From Lomentospora prolificans (Eukaryota; Ascomycota; Sordariomycetes; Microascales; Microascaceae), in NCBI GenBank assembly GCA_029532625.1, contig JARFXM010000008.1:1426001-1490000 (forward strand): a stretch of 64,000 nt of DNA, given 5' to 3'. The translations under genes and the position numbers were made by a program. Below the pieces are notes generated by a model that worked only from the letters and a program-made list of their open reading frames with translations, was not told the origin of the DNA and did not search any database. Each line of letters begins with the position of its first letter. The first letter of the stretch is position 1. Of this stretch, positions 34,731 to 44,830 are shown piece after piece.

Positions 34731-35999
34731 ATGGGTTCCATTATTTCCAAAGTAAAAAAATCCAGCAAGCCCGCAAAGGCAGCCGAGCCGGCCAAACAGG
34801 CCACCCCGTCCCCCGGCCCAAGCACGCCGGAACCCGTCGAGCCCCAAGAGACCCGAACTCTCTCCAAGGACGGCCGTTACGTCCTTCCCTCGCCAAAGAG
34901 TCCGTAAACCCCAACGTCCATCCGCTCCCTTCTCAACATCACTAACTCTCACTGCTGGCCTAGTCTTCACCTTCACAAGCAAGCTCCACCACGACACCTA
35001 CCCCGAAATCAACCCCGTCACCCAATCCGACTGCACCGGAAAAGCCGTCCTCGTCACCGGTTCAAACCGCGGCATCGGCCGCGCCATCCTCATCAGCTAC
35101 GCCAAAGCCGGAGCCACTCGCCTAGCCCTCTGTTCCCGAGACCCCGCCGCCAACACCCACGTCGCCGACGAGATCCGCGCCGCCGCCAAGGATGCCGGCC
35201 GCTCTGTCGTCCCCGAAGTGCTTGAGCTCCGCCTCGATGTGACGGACCAGGCCCAGGTCGACGCTGCGGCCAAAGAGGTCGAGGAGAAGTGGGGCCGGCT
35301 CGATGTGCTGGTTAACAACGCCGGCTTCATGGCCGAGGATGGGTTCGAACCTTTGGGCACGGCGAAGAGGGAGGACTGGGAGCTTACGCTTGAGGTGAGC
35401 GTGATAGGCGCCGCAAAGGTCACGAGGGCGCTGTTGCCCATCATGCTCAAGGGTGGCGATAAGACGGTGGTGAACATGTCGTCTATTGGCGCTTTGTACG
35501 CCGAGGGAGGCGCCGAGGCCTACGGGATCGCAAAGATGATTCAGTGCAGAGCCGCGGAATTTTTGTGTGCTGGATACGCCAAAGAAGTGAGTTTGACCGT
35601 CCTCGCTTGCTTGCGACGTGTTTCCATCTTTCAGAGTTACAGAGGTGCTAATTAATCCCTTTTATAGGACTTTTTCGCCTTCTCCGTTCATCCTGCCGGA
35701 ATCGATACGCCCCTCGCAAGGCGTATGCCCGAAGACTTCCACCGTATGTAACCAGACCAGACCAGCCCCCGTGAATACATCACTTTTCAATTTACTAACC
35801 AAAAAACGCGAAAAAAGAATACCTCTGCGACAAGGAGGAACTCCCCAGCGACTCCATCGTCTACCTCACCAGCAAACGCCCCACCTGGCTCGGCGGCCGC
35901 TTCGTCAACCTCAACTGGGACATGCCCGAGCTGCTGGCCAAGGAAAAGGAGATCGTCGCCGGCGACCTCCTCAAGTTCAAGTGCCAGGGCTTGTTCTGA
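34731..35999 (+). CDS. short-chain dehydrogenase/reductase with possible N-myristoylation signal
   Basis: Four exons, 34731-34899, 34964-35586, 35668-35743 and 35818-35999, give 349 residues. The SDR Rossmann fold is clear: cofactor motif T-G-S-N-R-G-I-G at 88-95, N-N-A-G at 174-177, catalytic Ser230, and Y-G-I-A-K with Tyr243 and Lys247. A P-A-G-I-D-T-P segment follows the active site as in classical SDRs. The enzyme should oxidise or reduce a small alcohol or carbonyl with NAD(P)H; the substrate is unknown. The N-terminus M-G-S-I-I-S-K fits the N-myristoylation pattern and is followed by a Lys/Pro-rich linker of about 50 residues, so membrane attachment is possible (inference). The first intron needs a weak GTCCGT donor at 34900 to keep frame; a stronger-looking GTAAAC four bases on would shift it. 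The gene is convergent with the translin gene. Confidence 0.88.
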
Positions 36000-36377
36000 G
36001 TGTGCACTTCTTACTGGCTAACGATGAGGAAAGGCTCCGACTCGATTATTGGCGTTTGACTCTTTTTTCTGGTTTTTATACCCTACTTCGTTGTTTCCTT
36101 GTCGATCAAGAACCTGGATGGTAATTCTGAGATGACATTGGTGAATTGGGTACGTTTAGTATCATAATATAGGAGTATCGCATGCATTGAAATGTACGAC
36201 CTTGGGTAAGCTGTGATTCTCTGCGTTTCAAGCCTTATGCATCGTAATACAGTAAGTCATATTACATAGGATATTCAATATTCGAAACTACAATAAGCCT
36301 TCCGGAACTATTTCCCCATGCATGAACCTGTTGGATATCCAGTCATCGAATAGACCATCACATCTTCTCGAAGCTCG
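36000..36377. other. convergent intergenic region (SDR / translin gene)
   Basis: 3' flanks of two convergent genes. AT-rich around 36150-36300, suitable for polyadenylation signals. No gene seen. Confidence 0.6.
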
Positions 36378-37266
36378 CTATTCCTCCCTCCCCCCAAAAT
36401 CATCATCCTCCGCATCCGGCATCCACCCCTCCTCATGCTCTCCCCTCTGAATAATCAACCTATATCCCAAAACCTCCACCTTCCTCACGCTCCCCCTCAT
36501 AGCATCCAACTTCTGCCCAAACGCCTTCTCATGAACCTTGGGCAACGTCTCGAAAGCGCACCCCAGCTCCTGGATGTCGTTCAGCACACTCCTGCCCTTG
36601 GGACTCTCCTCCGCCACCAGCACTCCCTTGGCCCGCGACTTGGCCGTCGCGAACCGCATCATCTCGCCAAAGAGATCAAACACGCCGTAGACGTAGTCCT
36701 TTTCCGTGAGCTCTACGCCGCAGGGGACGGCGGCGCGGGCATCAGAGAGGGAGAGGAGGGTTTGCGTGCGGAGGTAGTGGGCAAAGGTGAGGGCCTCGAC
36801 GAGCTCCTCGAGGCACGGGAGGTAGTAACGGTGGCGGTAGAGGCCGGAGATGTCGGCGGCGATTGTGGAGAGGGACTTTTCTATGTCGGAGAGGCGAGTG
36901 TTTACTTCTTTTTGGATGGAGTGGTGAGGTTCTTGGTTGATGGCGTTGGACCTGGTCATGGTTAGTGACGGGATATATAAACTCGGTGTATATAATAGAA
37001 AGTTGAGGCCAATTACCTATGAAGGGCAAATATTCTTTAAAAAAAAATCATTAGTTACATAGTTTAGATACCCTATGGACCTGAGAATCTTACATTTTCT
37101 TGCTGTGAGCTGTAACATCCCTAGATGATTTGACAATCCTCTCCTTCCGGTCATAGTGCTCATCCAGCTCTGCCCGGAAACCCTCAAAGAGGGAAGTGAA
37201 GCGTCCCTGAGGGGCAACTGGGGTAGGCACCACAGCCTGGCCAGCATAATCGCGTTTGACACCCAT
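36378..37266 (-). CDS. translin/TRAX family protein
   Basis: Three exons on the minus strand: 37266-37094, an 18-nt microexon 37034-37017, and 36951-36378. Joined in phase they give 254 residues, a normal length for the family. The N-terminal helix carries F-E-G-F-R-A-E-L-D-E-H-Y-D and S-R-D-V-T-A-H-S-K-K, which then runs through the microexon into I-I-F-A-L-H-R, the conserved first part of the translin fold. The D-Y-V-Y-G-V-F-D-L-F-G-E-M-M-R segment is the TRAX/translin conserved helix, and the C-terminus is acidic. In animals and Neurospora, translin and TRAX form C3PO, a ring-shaped RNA- and DNA-binding complex that removes passenger strands in RNA interference and processes tRNA. Whether this copy is the translin or the catalytic TRAX type is uncertain. 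It is divergent from the PIG-M gene, 517 bp between starts. Confidence 0.88.
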
Positions 37267-37783
37267 AATAAGGCAGCAAGTGGTTCAATTGGAAGGAGTG
37301 CAAGCTATACCAGTCTTGAGGCTTGGTTTCTTCGACCAAAGCTCAATTTTGTTATACTGCTTCGGGCCTGCCTTTAAGCTTGGAGCTGGTGATGTTTGGT
37401 GGGGGGAGCTCTGCTTGAGATACTCAAAAGGTACGTGAAATGTTAGTGGCTATCGCACGTGATCTCGTGGATGTAGTACTAATTACGTCATCCCCACTCG
37501 ACAGCAGGACACGGTACGAAACCCTTGTAAAGGAAAAGCGACGCGACTTTGATTATCTCTCATTGGGAATTTATCCTAAGCTCATGAAATATTAAGCTCT
37601 CCCAATCCCGAAGGAGCTTCAACCAAGCCAGATTGCATCACCCCCTTAGTATCTGGCATACTAAACAACTCTCGCTTCAGCAATGATATTCTCGGCTCTG
37701 CAATAACGAATCTTCCATTCATTCTCCCACTGGGCAATTTCCACCCTTTTCATCCGTACCCCCCCTGAGCTCTCTCACCCACC
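37267..37783. promoter_or_regulatory. bidirectional promoter region (translin / PIG-M)
   Basis: A 517-bp stretch between two divergent start codons, so it must hold both promoters. The right side is CT-rich towards the PIG-M start. No specific factor site was identified. Confidence 0.5.
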
Positions 37784-39228
37784 ATGGCGCTCCTCAACCT
37801 CATCTCAAACCCCACCTCCCTCTTCAGCCTCTCCCTCCTCCTCCGCCTCATCCTCTTCGCCTACGGACTCTTCCAAGACGCCTACTCCCCCGTAAAATAC
37901 ACAGACATCGACTACCTAGTCTTCACCGACGCCGCCCGCTTCGTCGCCCACTCCTCCTCCCCCTACGACCGCGAAACCTACCGCTACACCCCGCTGCTGG
38001 CATGGATGCTCCTCCCCACCGCCACCTGGTTCTTCTCCTTCGGTAAGCTCGTCTTCGCTGCCGCTGACCTTCTCGCCGGCTGGCTGATTGCGCGCATCCT
38101 CATCGACGGTGACGGGAGCCGCAAGGGCATGGATCCCGCGCGGGCGTATCGCTTTGCGGCCATCTGGCTGCTGAACCCCATGGTCGCTACGATTAGCACT
38201 AGGGGCAGCTCGGAGGGTTTGTTGGGCGTTCTTACGGCTGCATTGCTCTGGGCTGTGTATCAGAGGCGCATGACCCTGGCGGCTGTCATCCTGGGTTTGG
38301 GCGTGCACTTCAAGATTTATCCCTTCATCTATGCGCCCGCGATTATCTGGTGGATGGACAACGAGAGGATGGGTCGCGCCGTGCCCAACGCCGCGAGCCA
38401 GTCTTTATCTACAAGGGCCCTTCTATTCATCACCCCCGAACGGGTAAAGTTCACCATCATAAGCCTCGCAACATTCATGGGCCTCAACTTCCTCATGTAC
38501 ACCATGTACGTCCATCCCCGTCTGCCCCACCCTCAAGTTACACGACAGATCTAACAAGAAGACTCCGCCAGGTACGGCGCCCCCTTCATCATCCACACCT
38601 ACCTCCACCACATCTCCCGCGTCGACCACCGCCACAACTTCAGCCCCTACAACATCCTCCTCTACCTCTCCTCCTCTCGCCCAGCCGCGTCCGCTGGCGA
38701 ATCCAACCCCTTCGCCATCGAATCCTTCGCCTTCCTCCCCCAGCTCCTCCTCTCTGCCGTCCTCATCCCCTTCGTCGTCGCCAAGCGCGACCTTCCCACC
38801 TCCATGATGGCCCAGACCTTTGCCTTTGTCACCTTTAACAAGGTCTGCACCAGCCAGGTATGTTATCCCTCTCCCTCTCTCTCTCTCTCTCTCCCTCTAG
38901 GGCCTTGATATCAGTGAGAAGAAACTGACAGAGACGCAAGTACTTCCTCTGGTACCTCATCTTCCTCCCCCTCTACCTCCCCTCCTCCACCTTCCTCGCC
39001 GCCCCCTCCCTCGGCCTCACCGCCCTCGCGGCCTGGGTCCTACCCCAGGCCCTCTGGCTCCACCAGGCCTTCCAGCTCGAGTTCCTCGGCCAGCCCACCT
39101 TCACCCCTGGCCTCTGGGCCGCCTCCCTGGCCTTCTTCCTCGTGAACTGCTGGATCTTGGGTATCGTTGTTTGGGATGGGGCCGTAGGGCCTACCCCGAC
39201 GCCCAAGGCGCGCGCTAAAAAGGCTTAA
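37784..39228 (+). CDS. GPI14: GPI mannosyltransferase I catalytic subunit (PIG-M/GPI14)
   Basis: Three exons, 37784-38505, 38572-38857 and 38941-39228, with in-phase joins, give 431 residues. The protein is a multi-spanning ER membrane glycosyltransferase of the PIG-M family, which adds the first alpha-1,4-mannose from dolichol-phosphate-mannose to GlcN-(acyl)PI during GPI-anchor assembly. Seen features: an N-terminal membrane helix, then K-Y-T-D-I-D-Y in the first lumenal loop with the catalytic D-x-D, a conserved Y-R-Y-T-P-L-L, many hydrophobic helices, and the C-terminal K-V-C-T-S-Q-Y-F-L-W-Y signature built across the last intron. The length fits the family. The last intron contains a (CT)n tract next to an early CTAG; only the later CGCAAG acceptor keeps the signature in frame. 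The context around the start is CACCATGG. Confidence 0.93.
38868..38899 (+). repeat. (CT)n microsatellite in the last PIG-M intron
   Basis: A run of CT dinucleotides just inside the GTATGT donor of intron 2 of the PIG-M gene, seen directly. Confidence 0.85.
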
Positions 39229-40164
39229 CCCCAACGTCGAGCTAATAGGGTTTAGTCACGACCCTTTTTTTGTATAATACTTTCGGCTTTCTTCTGGCAT
39301 TTTTATGCATGGCATCTCATCTCTTTTCGTAATAAGTAATAGAGTCAATAGACGGATACTTTCACTTGTACCCATCAAGGCCATCGCAACCATTGACAAC
39401 GGCGTCTTATACTACACTTTCCCCACGACTGGTACGTAAAACACAGTCGAGCCAAACAATGAGAAGGAAGCAGGCCATAAAAGATGGAAAGAGGCAAACA
39501 TCAATTCTTTTGTTCCCAAGCCGCAAGGATCCAGCACCCAAACTCTAGGGGTGAAAAGTACGCTGAGAAAACTATCTTGCGACCACCGGTTTCTGTTAAA
39601 ACAGCTCTTTGCTCGACTCGATTTGTTTCGAACCCATGCCGAACTCCCCATCATACTATGCACTGAAACTCAGGTCCGCCGTCGCGTTGCAAAAGGCTCG
39701 ACCGTTCTGGCCCCTCATCAAGGGCTCGGGCCCGGGCCATTTCTGATCTGAAGCAGTAAAGTTGCCCTGACGTCGGCTGGTGAAAACAATTGGGAAACAG
39801 AAAAGAGAAGAAAATTGAAAGATAAAGCACAAACTGCCATTCCCTTGGGGTATGAATCACATTCCCATAATTCAGTGAGATTTGCCACCCCATTGCTCGC
39901 ATTGCCTTGTCATTCCTTTATATGATTCCGCCGTGAACGCCGTCGTTGACTTTACTGGGAAAAGGAAAGAAAAGAAAAAGAAAAGGGAAAAAGTCGTAAT
40001 CGAGTAAGACAGATATGTGTCAAGCATAAGGGTTGGGGTAGTAGTGTTTGTCTGCGCGGATGGTAGCAGTGACATGCTTGTGGTGATAAAACCTGTCCCT
40101 GGTTATTTGAACACCAGAGAGCGGAAAGCGGGTGAGATCTTCTTGGGCGCCAAACCTCGTGAGC
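39229..40164. other. convergent intergenic region (PIG-M / F-box gene)
   Basis: 3' flanks of the two genes. A purine tract lies at about 39957-39993. No gene recognised. Confidence 0.6.
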
Positions 40165-42042
40165 TCACGAGTTCAAAGGAGGCATCTGAATGATCCGATA
40201 ACTCGATATTTTCAGAGATCGGACTCTGAGACGATTTTCCTGCGTGCTAACATAGAGTCTACCGTCCTTGTTCCAGGCGAGGTCGCCGAAATTCTCCGTA
40301 AGCTCTTCATACTGTGCCATAGGCCGGACTCGAGCCAGCTCCTTAAGTAGGGTATCGCTCCATACACCTGTGCACTTTCCCTCCCTCATCAGGAAGTATG
40401 GGTTGAGAGGGGGTACAGCAGCCTCTGCAACATTGTCAGCAACAAACCTGCGTCGAGAGGTGGACTCCGAAAACATACCGAGATCAACGTAGCGAATTCG
40501 CAAGAAATCGAGAGCTGTCAGGACCTCCATTGACCGCATTGCCCCGAGAACCAGGTTCTCAAAGTTCTGGATAAACAGAATATCAAATATGCCAGTGCCT
40601 GAACTTTGGAACTCCGACGTGCGGCATATGTTTTTGACTGTCAAGTCAATGGACTTGAGGCGCGTCAAACGGGGATTGGTCCTCAGCGCAGCCACATCGA
40701 AGAAGGAACGGCAAATGCGGCCGGTGTAAGACAGATGTTCAAGCGCAGGCGTGGCCTCAGCCAATTTGGTGCAGAAATGTACCTGCTGGGCAACCTTATA
40801 CACATAGCTGGGCGTGGATATCTCCCGTCGGTAGTCGGCCTCGAGGAAGAGGCTTAGGTGGGTAATTGTCGAAGGGAGACGGGGTAGAAAGCGCGCCATA
40901 GTGAGGTAGCTCTTGGACTTAGGTCTACTGTACGATCCATGCCATTCGCTCAGGTTGGGAAAGGCGAACATGAGGAAAGAAAAATCATAATCCTCGCGCA
41001 GGAGATTCCACTGCCCTTTGGTGACTAGAGTCCGCACGTTCTCTAGAACAGGGACTGTCTTGGAGACAAATCCACTCACGCTAGCAGGCGTGTTTCGCAC
41101 CTTTGGAGCCTTCCTGCGCTCCCCACCTTCCAAGGTTAGCACGGAGACGCCAGGCAAAATCGCACTCATAAACTCAAACACCTGCCGTAGACTGGCATTG
41201 TTATAGGGTAAGTGATAGCTCGCCGCAGTGGCAAGACCGTCCTCTCGTGCCGCCGAGACAGTGGGTGTCGAGTTCGCGTCGGTAGCGGCCTGGCCGTACC
41301 GAGGCTGGAAAACGGGGAACCAGACCTCAAGGTGCTTGACGTAGTCGGCAAGATGGGGGTGGTCCATGAAGAAATTCGCGGCCCGAACAAGCGACTCGTG
41401 ACTACCCTGGATTTTAATGTGTCGGTAAAGGCGGCTCTGAATCAGCGGGCGCCAGACTTGGCTCACGAGGGCCAGCTGCGATATCTCCTTCCGCCGAGAG
41501 TAGCGATGTAGAGTGCCCCATGGCTTCGTTACGCAAGCCAGATCAACGGAGCTTTTCGACTGGGGTGACACTCTGAACCCGAAGAGGTGGTCAAGGATTG
41601 CTTCGTGGATTTCGGTAGGGAGGCCATCCAGACTCACGTCGGCGGGAGTATGGCTGAGGGGCTCAGGTGCTAAAGCTGAGAGAGAGGATGCACCGGGTGA
41701 GAGAGTATACGCATCGTCAATGTTGGTATCGTGACAGAGGAGCGGACGAGGATCGGTTCGAAGAAAGGGCGTGCTACTCGGCCGCGCGGGAGGGACGAAG
41801 TCCACGGGCTTGGGTTGGTCGAGAGGAGGGCTTGGGGGCCCAGGAGAGACGGGGTTTGAGGATGTGCTGTGGTTATTATTCATCGGAGCGCTGACAATCG
41901 AAGTCAACTCGTCGGCGGGATTAGACTTGAAGGCGTCCTCCGACTTCGAATCGATCTCACATTGCGAGAAATCGGGAAGCCTTGGTGAGTAGGTAAAGAC
42001 GGCGTCTCCATCCTCGTCCGTAATCAAAGACTTAATGTCCAT
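40165..42042 (-). CDS. F-box protein
   Basis: An intronless minus-strand frame of 625 residues. Residues 1-135 are polar, Ser/Pro-rich and probably disordered. An F-box-like domain begins at about 137 with L-D-G-L-P-T-E-I-H-E-A-I-L and continues, after an insertion, to L-A-L-V-S-Q-V-W-R-P-L at about 190-200. This is a helix pair that in family members docks onto Skp1 in an SCF ubiquitin ligase. The C-terminal 400 residues have regularly spaced Leu-rich helices and strands, as in the leucine-rich-repeat-like substrate-binding part of many fungal F-box proteins, but no regular LRR consensus. The substrate is unknown. Upstream of the start (about 42050-42430) is a leader region with no further exon seen. 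Confidence 0.85.
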   Translation of the reverse strand: MDIKSLITDEDGDAVFTYSPRLPDFSQCEIDSKSEDAFKSNPADELTSIVSAPMNNNHSTSSNPVSPGPPSPPLDQPKPVDFVPPARPSSTPFLRTDPRPLLCHDTNIDDAYTLSPGASSLSALAPEPLSHTPADVSLDGLPTEIHEAILDHLFGFRVSPQSKSSVDLACVTKPWGTLHRYSRRKEISQLALVSQVWRPLIQSRLYRHIKIQGSHESLVRAANFFMDHPHLADYVKHLEVWFPVFQPRYGQAATDANSTPTVSAAREDGLATAASYHLPYNNASLRQVFEFMSAILPGVSVLTLEGGERRKAPKVRNTPASVSGFVSKTVPVLENVRTLVTKGQWNLLREDYDFSFLMFAFPNLSEWHGSYSRPKSKSYLTMARFLPRLPSTITHLSLFLEADYRREISTPSYVYKVAQQVHFCTKLAEATPALEHLSYTGRICRSFFDVAALRTNPRLTRLKSIDLTVKNICRTSEFQSSGTGIFDILFIQNFENLVLGAMRSMEVLTALDFLRIRYVDLGMFSESTSRRRFVADNVAEAAVPPLNPYFLMREGKCTGVWSDTLLKELARVRPMAQYEELTENFGDLAWNKDGRLYVSTQENRLRVRSLKISSYRIIQMPPLNS

Positions 42043-44812
42043 GGCGTTGAGGCTCAGGAGACGGTATCCAGGTCCGTAGGAGAATCGCTATCGAGAGAGA
42101 AGCAAATGGGCTTCAGGATTGAAGAGAGGAAGGGGAGAGGGGCGGCCAAGTTGGCATGGCACGTGTCGAAGATGATGGCTCTTTCGTCAGGAGTGTGGGG
42201 GGCGTCGGCAAGAGATCAGGAGACTAAATGGGGTGGGTGCTGGCCAAGGTTTTGTCAGGAAATCCGAATGACGAATAATGGTTGACGTTTGGACAAAGTT
42301 GGGCCGCAAGGCTTTTTCGTTCGCTTCGTTCGCTTTTCGCGGGGGTCGCCGGACGCGTGAGGAAAAGAAGGTAAGAGGCCCGGCGGCGGGCTTGCGTTTA
42401 GATGCGGGCACAGTGCCGGAGTGAAAGGAAGGATGGAGGGGAGAGGGGGAAACAGGTCTTGGTCGACCTGGGCGGGAAAGAAGGGTTCGATTGGGTTATC
42501 TGAGGAAGCGGGGGGGTCAGCCAGTGATGTAGTCGCCAACAGATATCGATCGTCGCAACTCAATTTCTGGAACTGGGGGAAATATTCGAGGGTGACCAGG
42601 GAAACAGGAAAGCTTCTTGGAAGAAGAGCTGTGGTATGGATAACGGGAAGTAGAAAAAGAGGCGGAAGGCGCAAAGCGTGGGAATCCACGGCAAAAGCCT
42701 TACTTGGGGTCGTCTTTTGTTTTTTTGGCTATCCTCCTGTCTTATTTCCAGGCGGGGGGTACCTTCCAAGAATTGCTTTTGCCCCTCTTTGGCTCAAGAT
42801 TCTGGGGACGGAAAGAGCGCTTGTAGATGCAAAGATGTCGGAGAAAATCAGCGGTCGGGTCCTTCTTCAAGATTGGCGCAAAGTGAAGTCGCGTGCTCCA
42901 AGGCTGGAAGAGCAGAGTGAGACTTTTCTGCACCCGTTGAGAAGTGTGGCTTTCGGGGTTCTCCAGGCTGACTCGCGCGTTGGGGCATCCTTCGCTGGCG
43001 GAATGGTCGCTCAAGGAGGTGAAAGGGGCCTCATTGACAGACCAGGCCCTCTCCAATTTCCCTTTGCAAGTACATATCCGTATAGGTTGACTTATTACCC
43101 AAGGGCTAAGAGAAATTGGGGTAATATTTGATATCTTCCCAAGCCAGGTGGGGACCATTGAAAAATCCACTAGGATTAGACAAGCGCAGCTGAAATCCGA
43201 GTGGGTTAGCAAAGCCTTGTTCGTGGAGAGGAACCCGCGTTCCCGCGTAAATTGGCTGCAGGGTACATGCAGTGGCCAGGGATAATCAGGGATAGCGACC
43301 ATTGGCACTGTCTAATTGCTGGCTGGCCATCTCGCATTTAGGATCAAAATTGCCGCTTTCGAGCCACTGCAATTCCCTCCCTTCTTCCTTTCGCACTGTA
43401 CTCATTGCCGAAGCAGGTACCTCCTGAGGGCCACCGCCACACCAACCGAGCATGGATGAGCCACCATCGAATTCTCCACAGGAGTGCGCGCTCTCCATCA
43501 TCGCTGGCCTTGCGAAGCGCTTGCTATCATGAGCAACTCACAGGTTGTTCCTGGAGACGCTGGGGCTTAGTTCCTGTGGTGTCACCAAATCTTTTTCAAG
43601 GCTCCCACACACCATTCTAGCATGTTGCCCTGCCAATTTTGTCTTTGTTGTTCTGATGGAAAATTAGAGCCTCCATTGGGTGTGAGACGCACAGGAGGAT
43701 CCATTAATATTAGCCACAGAATCATTATTAGTGTATTTTGACTAGTTTTACTTGCATCAAAAGTCTCAACCCGTCTCAAGGTCAGGACATGTTATCGGAT
43801 TGCCTTGATAATGTCTTGGGATGTATTATTCTATTATCTGCAGACTACCACCATATTATGGCCATGAGGCGGCATCCTAGATGTGTTACCAGGTTAACCA
43901 CACCAATTGATAATATTTCCTTCCTAGATGTCTCAATACCCTCCTCCGATGCCCCAAACATCTTGCCCGTTTCTTGCTGACAAGCACAACAACAAAAGTT
44001 ACAAAGTATAGCTGTATATTCAGATTTCTACAGTCGAACAAATCGCCGAGGCTCATGATCTTACTAAGACGTATGCAGAAAATGGTCTTGCGTTTCATTT
44101 CACTTGTCTCAACTTGGATAGCCCGTCGCGGTGATGTTACTTGAACCCTGATACCGGACTGCGTCATTCCCTCTATTAGTCTAGACATCACGAATAGGTC
44201 TCAGGTCTGTAGGTTTCCGCCTCTTCAAATCATATATCATTGTGCGTGCTTCGGCAAGTGGCCAGGCCGGCTCGCGGTGAAGCAAACATTGAGGCGTAAG
44301 AGGTCAACCCAGATGTGTCTGTTATTAATAATTCCTTCAATGGTATCCATCGCGGCTCTGTTTGAAATAGGTCTGTGTAGGCTCTTGATATGCCCGCCCG
44401 GAGGAACCTAAAAGGTGGATATCGGAGAAAATGATTGGGAGGTCAACGAGATTGGTCGCCACCGAGGGCAGCTTCAAGTCGGAAACGGAAGTATTCACAC
44501 CTCAAGTAAAACGTGAGAATCCCAGCGCATCTGCGGATAATTTCAGTCTCTGTTCCACGAGTCCATGAGCCCATTTGCGTCGCAGTGCCAAGTCTAGTGA
44601 GCCACCCATGCGATCATGCGCTGCTCATTTTCCCGCCTGACAACGGCCGGGAAGTGTGAAGTTCTGAGGCCTCGTTCCCGGTGTATGAAAACCACATCCA
44701 CTAGTGACCCATAGCAATCCCGGTGAGGTGTCGTCGGTGTGAGGGTGTCAATCTCCGCGGTCTGTCACGCTGGCTTCACGGAAGAACCCCGCCCGAGCCC
44801 CACCACTCGGCC

Positions 44813-44830
44813 CCTAGGTCGGCACCTAGG
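44813..44830. repeat. short perfect inverted repeat
   Basis: CCTAGGT, four bases CGGC, then ACCTAGG: a perfect 7-bp stem. Function unknown; could be chance in 11 kb of non-coding DNA. Confidence 0.7.

Noticed and set aside
42421..43131. 236-codon plus-strand frame near the F-box start
   Set aside because: Low-complexity Gly/Arg/Lys translation in the F-box gene promoter, overlapped by a 188-codon antisense frame; likely chance.
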